Shown: in pieces, positions 8,495 through 16,618 of the stretch
Numbering within the stretch: the stretch's first letter is position 1
Layout of the letters: each line of letters begins with the position of its first letter
From: Nonomuraea dietziae
GTDB taxonomy: Bacteria; Actinomycetota; Actinomycetes; Streptosporangiales; Streptosporangiaceae
Direction of reading: 5' to 3'
NCBI RefSeq assembly: GCF_014195505.1
Contig: NZ_JACIBV010000001.1
Span: forward strand, 6,076,001-6,140,000
DNA length: 64,000 nt
Program-made: the position numbers and the translations under genes
Notes under the pieces: generated by a model
The model's database searches: none
What the model was told of the DNA's origin: nothing
Seen by the model: only the letters and a program-made list of their open reading frames with translations

Positions 8495-9844
8495 CTAACT
8501 TCCACCTGGCCGGAGCAGGGACCAGGCGGTCCTGAGCATGATCTTGAAGTCGGTCCTGAGTGACCAGTCGTCGATGTAGTGGTTGTCGAAGCGCGCCCTG
8601 TCCTCGATCGAGGTGTCGCCACGCAGCCCGTGGATCTGCGCCCAGCCGGTGATCCCGACCGGCACTCTGTGGCGCAGGCGGTAGCCGGGGGTGGTGGCGG
8701 AGAACTGGTCGACGAAGTAGGGGCGCTCAGGCCTGGGACCGACGATGCTCATGTCACCCTTGAGCACGTTCCAGAGCTGAGGCAGCTCGTCGAGTGAGGA
8801 TTTGCGCAGCGCCTTGCCCACAGGGCCGAGCCTGCGGTCGTGGGCGATGCTCCAGCGGGTGGCCGACTCGTGCGCGTCCACAGGCTTGAGCGTGCGCAGC
8901 TTGATGAGCTCGATCGGCCTGCCGCCGCAGCCGACCCTGCGCTGCCTGAACAGCACGCCGGGGCCGATCTCCCAGCGCACCAGGAGCGCGCAGACGGCGA
9001 GGATCGGCGCGCTGATCACCAGGCCCACCAGGGCGACCGCGATGTCGAGCGCCCGCTTGAGCGGCCAGGTCAGGCGGGTCTGCGGGTCGGGGCGCATGCG
9101 CAGCAGCGGAAAGCTCCTGACGTGCTCGCGCAGCGGGGCGAAGTCCAGGACCAGATCGTCAGGCGCGGGGGCGAGGTAGACCTCGCAGCCCAGCTCCCTG
9201 GCGGCCCTGGCCAGGTCCTGCCCCTCCCTGCCCGCGATGACCACCGCGCGCACCTCGTGCGCGTGGAAGATCTCGGCGAGGTCGTCAGGGGTGCCCAGCA
9301 CCGGAGGCCCGGTGTCCCTGTCGGTCTCCTCGTCGAGGAAGCCGATCGGCAGCAGGCCGTACTCGGGAAAGCCGAGCAGGGCCGAGGCCAGGCGGTGCCC
9401 GTGCGGGTTGGCGCCCACCACCACGGCGGGCTTGATGCCGCCGCGCCTGCGCGCGGCGCGCACGGCGGCCTGGAAGACGCACCTGCCGCAGAAGGCCAGA
9501 AAGACGAAGAGGGCCGCGGCGATGACGGCCACGGTCAACGAGGCTGATTCCCAGAAGGCGGCCAGGGTGGCGACCAGTCCCGCTCCCGCCAGCCAGAACC
9601 CCCTGTCAAGGCTGGAGGGCAGGATCCTCGGCTCGTACACCCGGCCCGCGGCGTTCACCGCGACGACCAGGACGCAGGCGAGGAGAACCCGCCAGGGCGT
9701 CTGCCCGGCCATCAGCGCGCTGAAGGTCATGCACGCCAGATCGATGCTCATCAGGCCAAGCGGCTGGACGGCTGTCCAGTACCCAGATCGCCGGTGTCCC
9801 GCCCACACCGCGGCATGGCGGTCATCCCCTACAGATACAGCCAT
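8495..9844 (-). CDS. Polyprenyl glycosylphosphotransferase (priming sugar transferase)
   Basis: N-terminal membrane helices and a CoA-binding-like Rossmann segment (KPAVVVGANPHGHRLASAL) lead to a C-terminal bacterial sugar transferase domain (PF02397) of about 190 residues, with the membrane hairpin KRALDIAVALVGL, KSSLDELPQLWNVLKGDMS and GITGWAQIHG. It transfers a hexose-1-phosphate to undecaprenyl phosphate and so starts the repeat unit. As first gene it defines the operon. Three starts are possible (GTG 9862, ATG 9847, ATG 9844); 9844 stands 5 nt after GGAG and is preferred. Confidence 0.9.
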   Translation of the reverse strand: MAVSVGDDRHAAVWAGHRRSGYWTAVQPLGLMSIDLACMTFSALMAGQTPWRVLLACVLVVAVNAAGRVYEPRILPSSLDRGFWLAGAGLVATLAAFWESASLTVAVIAAALFVFLAFCGRCVFQAAVRAARRRGGIKPAVVVGANPHGHRLASALLGFPEYGLLPIGFLDEETDRDTGPPVLGTPDDLAEIFHAHEVRAVVIAGREGQDLARAARELGCEVYLAPAPDDLVLDFAPLREHVRSFPLLRMRPDPQTRLTWPLKRALDIAVALVGLVISAPILAVCALLVRWEIGPGVLFRQRRVGCGGRPIELIKLRTLKPVDAHESATRWSIAHDRRLGPVGKALRKSSLDELPQLWNVLKGDMSIVGPRPERPYFVDQFSATTPGYRLRHRVPVGITGWAQIHGLRGDTSIEDRARFDNHYIDDWSLRTDFKIMLRTAWSLLRPGGS

Positions 9845-10159
9845 CATTTCTCCGCTAATCACCTTAAGTCGGCATGCGCCACTTGCCCGACCTAATCAAA
9901 ACAAAGATCATCGGCGAGCCCTTGTTTGCTTTCTTCCCTACGCTGGCGAGGGCCGGAACCGGCCCCTTCGAATAGGCGAGAAAACCACTCAACAAAGACT
10001 TGATCGTAGCCGTCCAGCAATCGCAGATTCCGTATTGGAGCAGGCGAAACAGAAGATTCGTGGGCAACTTTTCGTTGGGAGTATGTTGGCGGTAGAAATA
10101 CCCGCTCCACGTTTGTGGGAAGCTGTGGAGGCGAGGATTATCGGGATGTCGAGATGTCT
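9845..10159 (-). promoter_or_regulatory. Upstream region of the polysaccharide operon
   Basis: These 315 bases lack a convincing gene and are AT-richer than the surroundings, as expected for a promoter and long leader of the minus-strand operon. A GC-rich inverted repeat, GGGCCGG-AA-CCGGCCC (9950-9965), could form a leader hairpin about 105 nt before the start codon. I do not recognise a known riboswitch class. A 122-codon open frame here has no family features. Confidence 0.5.
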
Positions 10160-11947
10160 TTAACGGCCCGGTCGCCTGACGGGGAAAGCGCGGCCCGTCA
10201 CCGGGCGATCCCCTGACGGCGTGGACCACCACACGCCCTCGCCGCGCGTCAGTCCGGGCAGGTGTCGCTTGGCCTGGTTGACCAGGCGAGCGGGCAGCGT
10301 GCCCGTGACGAGCGTGGGTGAGGTGTCGCCCAGCTCGGCCCCCAGCCCTGTCAGCTTGGCCGTGACGGGGCCGAACGCGTCGGCGGGCAGCTCCACCTCG
10401 AAGGCGTGGCAGGGCTCGTAGACCCTGGTGCCCGCCCTGGCGAGGGCCGATCTCAGCACGACAGGGGTCTGCTTGCGGAAGTCGCCCGCCGTGCTGAGCG
10501 GCGCGACGAAGCCCGACCTGGTCAGCGTGACCGCGCAGTCGACGACGGGCCAGCCGTACAGGCCCTCGGTGAGAGTGAGGGGGACGGTGTCCTCGATCGC
10601 CTGGTTGAAGCTGTGCAACAGCGAGCCGAGCTCGACCTCCCGCCTGAACGAGTAACCCGTTCCCGGCTCCACCCGCAGGCCGACGGTGGCCAGGAAGGTG
10701 TTGTCGGCGTGTCTGCCGATCTCCCTCCAGTCCTCGCCCGCGCCCACAGGGCGTTCGAGGTAGAGCGGTGTGCTGTCGGCGAAGACGGCCTCGACGCCGA
10801 ACTCGTCCCGCAGCCGCTCGGCCAGCACCTCCTTCTGCACCTCGCCGTAGAGCAGCACGGAGGTGCCGCCTTCGGGCAGGCCCCTGGTCTGGATGAGCGG
10901 ATCCTGCTCGGCCAACAGGAGCAGCGCGGCGTGCAGGCGGGCGGCGTCGGCAGGGTCCGCGGGCGTGACGACCGTCTCCATGCTGGGCCTGGCGAAGGCG
11001 GGAGCCCCTTCGGGGGCGGGCGAGAGCCTGTCGCCGACGCGGGCGCCCGACAGGCCCGAGAGCTTGCCGATGTCCCCGGCGGTGAGCCGGTCCTCGGAGC
11101 CCGAGCCCACCACCTCCAGCCTGGTCACCTGGCCGGAGTCGAGCTTCTGCCGCACGTGCAGCTCACCGGAGAACAGCCGCAGGTAGGCGACCTTGTGGCC
11201 GGACCTGTCGCGCTCGATGGCGAAGATCGTGCCCCGCAGGTCGTCGTCCTGGGGCGTGGGGACGGGGAGCAGGTCGCGGACGCCCGCGAGCAGTTCGGCC
11301 ACGCCCTGCCCGCCGATCGCCGAGCCGTGGAAGACCGGATAGACCCGGCAGGCGGCGGTCTGCTCGGCGAGCCTCCCTCGCAGCTCGCCGGGCGGGAGCT
11401 CGCGCCCTTCGACCAGCGCTTCCAGCACGGTGTCGTCGTGGTCGGCCAGGAGCTCCGCGTCGAGTGACACAGGGACGACGCGGCCCTGCCGTACGTGGTT
11501 GACGGGGACGGCCGGCAGCCCTTCGAGGATGTCGCGCTCGAGCGCCCCCCTCCTGTCGATCTTGTTGACGAACAGGAGCGTGGGCATGCGCATCTTGCGC
11601 AGCGTTTTCAGCAGGACCCTGGTCTGGGCCTGGATGCCCTCGACCGCCGAGATCACCAGGATGGCGCCGTCGAGCACGCCGAGCGCCCGCTCGACCTCGG
11701 CGACGAAGTCGGCGTGGCCGGGGGTGTCGATGAGGTTGACCCGCAGGTCGCCGAGGGTGAAGGAGGCGACGGCCGAGCGGATCGTGATGCCGCGGCGGCG
11801 CTCGATCTCGCCGGTGTCGGTCTGGGTGTCGCCGCCGTCGACGCTGCCGAGCCTGTGGATGGCGCCCGCGTCGAAGAGGATGCGTTCGGTGAGGCTGGTC
11901 TTACCCGCGTCGACGTGCGCGAGCACGCCGATGTTCAGGGTGGTCAT
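10160..11947 (-). CDS. EF-G-like GTPase, Tet(M)/Otr(A) ribosomal-protection type
   Basis: This 595-residue translational GTPase carries AHVDAGKTS (P-loop), RRGITI (switch I), DTPGHADF (switch II) and NKIDR (guanine specificity), then EF-G-like domains II-V. The length fits tetracycline ribosomal protection proteins, which release the drug from the 30S subunit; elongation factor G is about 100 residues longer. Many soil actinobacteria carry such paralogues whose drug activity is untested, so resistance should be read as possible, not shown. The ATG at 11947 opens directly on MTTLNIGVLAHVD; an open 31-codon extension upstream lacks homologous character. Confidence 0.88.
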   Translation of the reverse strand: MTTLNIGVLAHVDAGKTSLTERILFDAGAIHRLGSVDGGDTQTDTGEIERRRGITIRSAVASFTLGDLRVNLIDTPGHADFVAEVERALGVLDGAILVISAVEGIQAQTRVLLKTLRKMRMPTLLFVNKIDRRGALERDILEGLPAVPVNHVRQGRVVPVSLDAELLADHDDTVLEALVEGRELPPGELRGRLAEQTAACRVYPVFHGSAIGGQGVAELLAGVRDLLPVPTPQDDDLRGTIFAIERDRSGHKVAYLRLFSGELHVRQKLDSGQVTRLEVVGSGSEDRLTAGDIGKLSGLSGARVGDRLSPAPEGAPAFARPSMETVVTPADPADAARLHAALLLLAEQDPLIQTRGLPEGGTSVLLYGEVQKEVLAERLRDEFGVEAVFADSTPLYLERPVGAGEDWREIGRHADNTFLATVGLRVEPGTGYSFRREVELGSLLHSFNQAIEDTVPLTLTEGLYGWPVVDCAVTLTRSGFVAPLSTAGDFRKQTPVVLRSALARAGTRVYEPCHAFEVELPADAFGPVTAKLTGLGAELGDTSPTLVTGTLPARLVNQAKRHLPGLTRGEGVWWSTPSGDRPVTGRAFPVRRPGR

Positions 11948-12107
11948 GGATGCGTGGAACCTCGGTAGGAAGGACAGGGCGCTGAGTCGATCCGAGGCTC
12001 TGCCGCATCTGGTCCTCCCGAGGTTTCGTGCGGCGTCCATTGTGCTTCAGGGGCCTGCGGAGGTCCATCGGTTTTCTCCCGCGTCCGGCGAGGCCGACAA
12101 TTCCTGG

Positions 12108-13142
12108 GTGAGAGCTCTGCTGTACCTGCTGGCCAGCCTCGTCCCCGGACTGGCGGCGGTGGCGATCGGGGTCGCCGCGTTCGCCACGCCGTTCGCCGCG
12201 GCGCTGGCCGTGCCGGCCGTGCCCCTCGCGGCGTGGTTCGAGCGGTGGAGGCTCGGCTCGCCCCCTGTACGGCATCGGTGGCGCGAGCTGGGGCTGGGCC
12301 TCGCCTCGCTGCTCGTGCTGTGGTGGATCGACCTGGTGATGATCGCGTTCGCCGTCGGAGGGCCGATCGTGCTGATCATCTCGCCGGCCGTACAGGAGGA
12401 TCTCGGGCCCGCGATCGTCGCCTCGGTGGCGGGGGTCGTGCTGGTGCCTGTCGGGATCGCCGTCCTGCTGCTGTGGGGCAGGGCCCGCATGACCATGGCG
12501 AGGGAGCTCCTGGAGCCGCACAGGCTGGAGGAGGTCGTGGCGTCGAGGGCCAGGCTGGTCGACGCGTTCGACGTCGAGCGGCGCAGGATCGAGCGAGACC
12601 TGCACGACGGCGCCCAGCAGCGCCTGGTCGCGCTGTCGATGCGGCTGGGGCTGGCCGAGCTGGACCTGCCGCCGGGCTCGCCCGCGGCCGAGCAGGTGGC
12701 GAGCGCGCACGAGGAGGCCAGGCAGGCGCTGGTCGAGCTGCGCGAGCTGATCAGGGGCGTGCACCCGCAGGTGCTGACCGACAGGGGACTGGCCGCGGCG
12801 ATCGGGGAGGTCGCCTCCCGCTCGCCGATCCCCGTGGAGGTCGAGACGGTGCTGGAGCGGCTGCCCGAGCCGGTCGAGACGGCCGCGTACTACGTCGTCT
12901 CGGAGGCGCTGGCGAACGTCGCCAGGCACAGCGGCGCGTCACGGGCGTGGATCAGGGCCTCCCGGGCCCCGGGAGCGCTCGTCGTCGAGATCGGCGACGA
13001 CGGCGCGGGCGGGGCCGACCCGGCCAAGGGCTCGGGGCTCACGGGGCTGGCCGACAGGCTCGCGGTCGTGGGCGGCAGACTGTCGCTGTCCAGCCCGGCG
13101 GGCGGGCCGACGACGATGCGAGTGGAGATCCCGTGCGAGTAG
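12108..13142 (+). CDS. NarL-type sensor histidine kinase
   Basis: The GTG start opens directly on hydrophobic VRALLYLLASLVPGLAAVAIG. Four membrane helices (residues about 1-130) are followed by a HisKA_3 dimerisation domain with the phospho-acceptor His in RDLHDGAQQRL, then an HATPase with SEALANVARHSGAS (N box) and EIGDDGAGG (G1 box). The sensor has almost no extracytoplasmic loop and may therefore sense the membrane itself. The final bases overlap the response-regulator start by 10 nt, so the two form a pair. Confidence 0.88.
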   Translation: MRALLYLLASLVPGLAAVAIGVAAFATPFAAALAVPAVPLAAWFERWRLGSPPVRHRWRELGLGLASLLVLWWIDLVMIAFAVGGPIVLIISPAVQEDLGPAIVASVAGVVLVPVGIAVLLLWGRARMTMARELLEPHRLEEVVASRARLVDAFDVERRRIERDLHDGAQQRLVALSMRLGLAELDLPPGSPAAEQVASAHEEARQALVELRELIRGVHPQVLTDRGLAAAIGEVASRSPIPVEVETVLERLPEPVETAAYYVVSEALANVARHSGASRAWIRASRAPGALVVEIGDDGAGGADPAKGSGLTGLADRLAVVGGRLSLSSPAGGPTTMRVEIPCE

Positions 13143-13762
13143 TGATCGCCGAGGACGCCGTGCTGCTGCGCGAGGGTCTGGTCGGGCTGCTGGAGCGGTT
13201 CGGCCACGAGGTGGTGGCGGCCGTGGGCGACGCCGAGGCGCTGACGGAGGCGGCCACCGCGCACAGACCCGACATCGTGGTCACCGACGTGCGCATGCCG
13301 CCGGGCTTCACCGACGAAGGGCTGAGAGCGGCGATCAGGCTGCGCGCGGACGGCCTGCCCGTGCTCGTGCTCAGCCAGTATGTCGAGCAGACCTACGCCG
13401 CCGAGCTGATGGACGCAGGAGAGGGCGTCGGCTACCTGCTGAAGGACAGGATCGGCGAGGTGACCGAGTTCGTCGACGCCGTGAACAGGGTGGCCAGGGG
13501 CGGGATGGTCGTCGATACCGAGGTGGTGCGGCAGCTGCTCGGCCGCCGCCGGGACCCGCTCCGGCGCCTGACGCCCAGGGAGCTCGAGGTGCTCGGCCTG
13601 ATCGCCGAAGGCCGCTCCAACGCCTCCATCGCCCGCGAGCTCGTCGTCACGGAGGCAGCGGTGGCCAAGCACATCGCCAACATCTTCGCCAAGCTCGACC
13701 TGCCGCCCGCCGCCGACGGTCACCGCAGGGTGCTGGCCGTCCTGGCCTACCTGCGGACCTGA
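13133..13762 (+). CDS. NarL/LuxR-type response regulator
   Basis: This 209-residue regulator has a receiver domain (IAEDAVLLREG, phospho-Asp in VVTDVRMP, Lys in LLKDRI) and a C-terminal LuxR helix-turn-helix (LTPRELEVLGLIAEGRSNASIA). The GTG at 13133 overlaps the kinase stop, showing that the pair is co-translated. The targets are unknown; pairs of this type often control cell-envelope stress or efflux genes. It converges on the LysR gene with a 16-nt overlap. Confidence 0.9.
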   Translation: MRVVIAEDAVLLREGLVGLLERFGHEVVAAVGDAEALTEAATAHRPDIVVTDVRMPPGFTDEGLRAAIRLRADGLPVLVLSQYVEQTYAAELMDAGEGVGYLLKDRIGEVTEFVDAVNRVARGGMVVDTEVVRQLLGRRRDPLRRLTPRELEVLGLIAEGRSNASIARELVVTEAAVAKHIANIFAKLDLPPAADGHRRVLAVLAYLRT

Positions 13763-14652
13763 GCCTCGAGGGCGCGCAGCCGCGCCGAGGCCAGTTCGAG
13801 GACCATTCGGGTGGAGGGGGAGAGCGTCGGGCCGTGCACGATCGCGAACGTGTCGTGCAGCGGCGGATCGAGCGGCGACCAGCGCAGCGTGTCAGGCAGC
13901 CGGTCGGCCAGCCGGTGCAGCACGCCCCTCCAGCTCACCGTCGCCGCCAGGCCGCGGGCCGCGATCTCCAGCGCGGTCTCCGGGTCCTCCACCTCCACCC
14001 TGGGCCGCAGCACGTGACCCGCCGCCTGGACGGCTCGCGTGAGCGCGCGGCGGGTGGTGTCCTCCTCGCGCCAGCTCACGTGCGGCAGCACGAGCGGCCG
14101 TGAGGCCAGGTACGCGGGCGTGACGGGATCGCGGGCCTCGGTGCTGACGTAGACCAGCTCGTCGCGCATCACGGGGGTCACCGACAGCCCCTCGTCGGGG
14201 ACCGGCACCGCTGAGACGGCCGCCTCCAGCCTTCCCCTGCGCACGTGGTCGAGCACCTCGGCGGAGTTCTGGCCGATGAGCTGGACGCGGACGCCAGGGT
14301 GCCGCTCAAGGACGTCGGCCACCAGGTCGGCGCCCAGGTAGAAGCGGGCGGTGCCGAACAGGCCGAGCCGTACCGTGCCGCTCAGGACCTCCCGCACCGC
14401 GGCCACCGCCCTGCCCGCCTCCTCCACCGCGGCCAGGGCGGCGGCCGCGTGGGGGCGCAGCGCCAGCGCCGCCTCGGTGGGCACCACGCCCCTGCCCACC
14501 CGCAGGAACAGCGTCACCTGCAGGTGCTGCTCCAGCAGGCGCACCTGCTCGGAGATGGACGGCTGGGCGTAGCCGAGAGCCACGGCGGCGGCGGTGAACG
14601 AGCCGTGCTCCAGGGTGGCGAGGAAGCAGCGCAGCTGGTGGAGAGTGGCCAA
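13747..14652 (-). CDS. LysR-family transcriptional regulator
   Basis: The N-terminal winged helix-turn-helix (LHQLRCFLATLEHGSFTAAA ... QPSISEQVRLLE) and a periplasmic-binding-like effector domain identify a LysR regulator of about 301 residues. The TTG at 14652 is preferred, with AGGGGA 4 nt before it; a TTG at 14673 would add seven residues. It is divergent from the EamA transporter 71 bp away, the classic arrangement in which a LysR protein controls its neighbour. Confidence 0.87.
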   Translation of the reverse strand: MATLHQLRCFLATLEHGSFTAAAVALGYAQPSISEQVRLLEQHLQVTLFLRVGRGVVPTEAALALRPHAAAALAAVEEAGRAVAAVREVLSGTVRLGLFGTARFYLGADLVADVLERHPGVRVQLIGQNSAEVLDHVRRGRLEAAVSAVPVPDEGLSVTPVMRDELVYVSTEARDPVTPAYLASRPLVLPHVSWREEDTTRRALTRAVQAAGHVLRPRVEVEDPETALEIAARGLAATVSWRGVLHRLADRLPDTLRWSPLDPPLHDTFAIVHGPTLSPSTRMVLELASARLRALEAQVRR

Positions 14653-14709
14653 GGAATCCCCTATGGAATCCAAAGGAAAGCAAGGCTACCTCGATGGCTC
14701 GACGCTGCC

Positions 14710-14715
14710 TAGGTT
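14710..14715 (+). promoter_or_regulatory. Leaderless -10 element (TAGGTT) of the EamA gene
   Basis: TAGGTT ends 8 nt before the ATG at 14724, which has no Shine-Dalgarno sequence. This is the spacing expected for leaderless transcription in actinobacteria. Confidence 0.5.
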
Positions 14716-14723
14716 GGCCGGTC

Positions 14724-15635
14724 ATGGGAGTGCTGTGGTGTCTGGTGTCCGCGCTGGGCTTCGGCCTGTCGCCGATCTTCGCCAAGGAGGCCTACGCGTC
14801 GGGCGTCAGCGTGACGGGGATGCTCACCGGCAGGTTCGTCATCGCCGCCGCCGTGCTGTGGCTCGTCGTGGCCTGGCGCAGGCCCGCGCTGCCCGTCGCC
14901 AGGGTGGCGCTGACGGCCGTCGGGCTCGGCGGCGTCGGCTACGCCGTCCAGGCGCTGTGCTACTTCGGCGCGGTCGCCCGCATCGACGCGTCGCTGGCGG
15001 CGCTCCTGCTCTACACCTATCCCGCGCTGGTGACGGCGCTGGCCGTGGGGCGGCGCAGGGAGTCGCTCGACCGGCGCAAGCTGGCCGCGCTCGGCTGCTC
15101 GGCCGTGGGCCTGGTGCTCCTGCTGGGCCTGGGCGGCTCGGCGGCACAGCTGTCGGGCGTGCTGCTGGCGCTCGGCGCGGCCGTCGCCTACTCGCTCTAC
15201 CTGACCGTCGCCGACGGGCTGCCCGAGAACCTGGACGTCTACCTGCTGTCGGCGATCGTCTTCACCGCGGCGGCGGTCACGCTCGGCGTCACGGGCGGCC
15301 TCGACCTGCCCGCGACCGCCGCCGGCTGGGCCTGGACTGGACTGCTCGGCCTCGTCTCGACCGTGCTGGCGATGGTGGCGCTGTTCGTGGGCGTGCGCCT
15401 GCTCGGCGCGCCGACCGCCGCCATCCTGTCGTGCGCGGAGCCCGTCGTGACGCTCGTGTCCACCTCGCTGGTGTACGGCGAGCGCCTCGGGGCGGGTCAG
15501 CTGGCGGGCGGCATCGCCGTCCTGGCCGCGGTGCTGGTGCTGCGGCTAGACCTCGACCTTGTACGGCAGCGCCAGCTCGTCGGCGGGCACGCCCCTGATG
15601 CCCCAGTTGACCGCGGGCATCTCGATGATCGTTAG
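14724..15635 (+). CDS. EamA/DMT-family transporter
   Basis: This protein of about 303 residues has ten hydrophobic segments in two EamA repeats (GVLWCLVSALGFGLSPIFAK and GVLLALGAAVAYSLYLTVAD). Drug/metabolite transporters of this group export amino acids or other metabolites. The ATG at 14724 is preferred over an earlier ATG at 14694 because it begins directly at the first helix and follows a TAGGTT hexamer. The last 90 bases overlap the convergent tautomerase-like gene; residues after VLVLRLDLDL are polar and may be dispensable. Confidence 0.87.
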   Translation: MGVLWCLVSALGFGLSPIFAKEAYASGVSVTGMLTGRFVIAAAVLWLVVAWRRPALPVARVALTAVGLGGVGYAVQALCYFGAVARIDASLAALLLYTYPALVTALAVGRRRESLDRRKLAALGCSAVGLVLLLGLGGSAAQLSGVLLALGAAVAYSLYLTVADGLPENLDVYLLSAIVFTAAAVTLGVTGGLDLPATAAGWAWTGLLGLVSTVLAMVALFVGVRLLGAPTAAILSCAEPVVTLVSTSLVYGERLGAGQLAGGIAVLAAVLVLRLDLDLVRQRQLVGGHAPDAPVDRGHLDDR

Positions 15636-15929
15636 CTCGAGGTCGTCGGTGGAGATCCCCAGCGCCGGCGCCTTGGCGAACACCTCGCGGATCAGCGCCC
15701 TCTTCGCCTCGTCGCTGCGCCCCGTGAAGCAGACGACCTCGACGATCAGGTAGTCGTCGCCGCGCTGCGGGCAGATCAGGTCGTCGGCGTCGAGCAGCAG
15801 GAAGCGGTGGAATCGCTTGCCCTCGGGCAGCCCCCACGCCTTCACCACGCACTCGTGGACCAGGTCGGACACCTCCCGCTGCCGCCCAGCCCATACGTCA
15901 CGCCGTCCGAAGACCTTCACCTGCGCCAT
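15546..15929 (-). CDS. Tautomerase-fold family protein (Tautomerase_2-like)
   Basis: This 127-residue protein opens MAQVKVFGRRDVWAGRQREV and contains VVCFTGRSDEAKRALIREVF and ELTIIEMPAVNWGIRG, a pattern known from tautomerase-like proteins (PF14552). True 4-OT/MIF tautomerases use an N-terminal proline after Met removal; here that position is Ala, so the classic mechanism may not apply. It starts 18 bp from the divergent orphan response regulator and converges on EamA. The substrate is unknown. Confidence 0.75.
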   Translation of the reverse strand: MAQVKVFGRRDVWAGRQREVSDLVHECVVKAWGLPEGKRFHRFLLLDADDLICPQRGDDYLIVEVVCFTGRSDEAKRALIREVFAKAPALGISTDDLELTIIEMPAVNWGIRGVPADELALPYKVEV

Positions 15930-15947
15930 ATGGGGCAATATACAGGC

Positions 15948-16607
15948 GTGATCAGAATTCTCCTCGCCGACGACGAAGCCATGATCAGGGCGGGTGTGGG
16001 CGCGATCCTCGGCGTCGACCCCTCCTTCCAGATCGTCGCCGAGGCGGGGGACGGCAGGCAGGCCGTGGACCTGGCGATCAGTCACAGGCCCGACGTCGCG
16101 CTGCTCGACATCCGCATGCCGAAGCTCGACGGCCTCGCCGCCGCCGCCGAGATCCGCAGGGCGGCGCCCGGCACGGCGATCATCATGCTCACCACCTTCG
16201 GCGAGGACGACTACATCGCCAAGGCGCTCGACGTCGGCGCCAGCGGGTTCCTGCTCAAGTCGGGCGACCCGCGCGAGCTGATCGCCGGGATCCACGCCGT
16301 GGCCGGCGGCGCGGCCTACCTCTCGCCCAAGGTGGCCCAGCGCGTCATCAGCCAGCTCTCCGGCGGCCAGATGGCACGGGGAGCGGCCGCCCGCGACAGG
16401 ATCGACGCGCTGACCGACCGCGAGAAGGAGGTGCTCGCCCTGGTCGGCGAGGGGCTGTCCAACGCGGAGATCGCCAAGCGGCTGTTCATCGTCGAGGGGA
16501 CCGTCAAGGCCTACGTGAGCACGATCCTGACCAGGCTGGAGGTCCGCAACAGGGTCCAGGCCGCGATCGTGGCCTACGAAGCGGGCCTTGTCGGACAGGA
16601 CCGATAA
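15948..16607 (+). CDS. Orphan NarL/LuxR-type response regulator
   Basis: The receiver domain (LLADDEAMIRAG, phospho-Asp in VALLDIRMPKLDG, Lys in LLKSGD) and LuxR helix-turn-helix (LTDREKEVLALVGEGLSNAEIA ... KAYVSTILTRL) are intact over 219 residues. No histidine kinase adjoins it, so the partner kinase lies elsewhere, or the protein works unphosphorylated. The GTG start is supported by the family start VIRILLADDE. Its stop codon TAA forms part of the presumed pyrD -10 hexamer. Confidence 0.88.
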   Translation: MIRILLADDEAMIRAGVGAILGVDPSFQIVAEAGDGRQAVDLAISHRPDVALLDIRMPKLDGLAAAAEIRRAAPGTAIIMLTTFGEDDYIAKALDVGASGFLLKSGDPRELIAGIHAVAGGAAYLSPKVAQRVISQLSGGQMARGAAARDRIDALTDREKEVLALVGEGLSNAEIAKRLFIVEGTVKAYVSTILTRLEVRNRVQAAIVAYEAGLVGQDR

Positions 16608-16610
16608 CCT
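16605..16610 (+). promoter_or_regulatory. Leaderless -10 element (TAACCT) of pyrD
   Basis: TAACCT includes the stop codon of the upstream response regulator and ends 8 nt before the pyrD ATG, which has no Shine-Dalgarno sequence. pyrD may therefore be transcribed on its own. Confidence 0.4.
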
Positions 16611-16618
16611 GAGCCTTG

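Noticed and set aside
9864..10232. 122-codon open frame upstream of the sugar transferase
   Set aside because: No family features, no good ribosome site, AT-richer composition; better read as the operon leader and promoter.
12047..12929. Minus-strand open frames over the sensor kinase
   Set aside because: Low-complexity His/Gln/Arg sequence antisense to a kinase with all conserved boxes.
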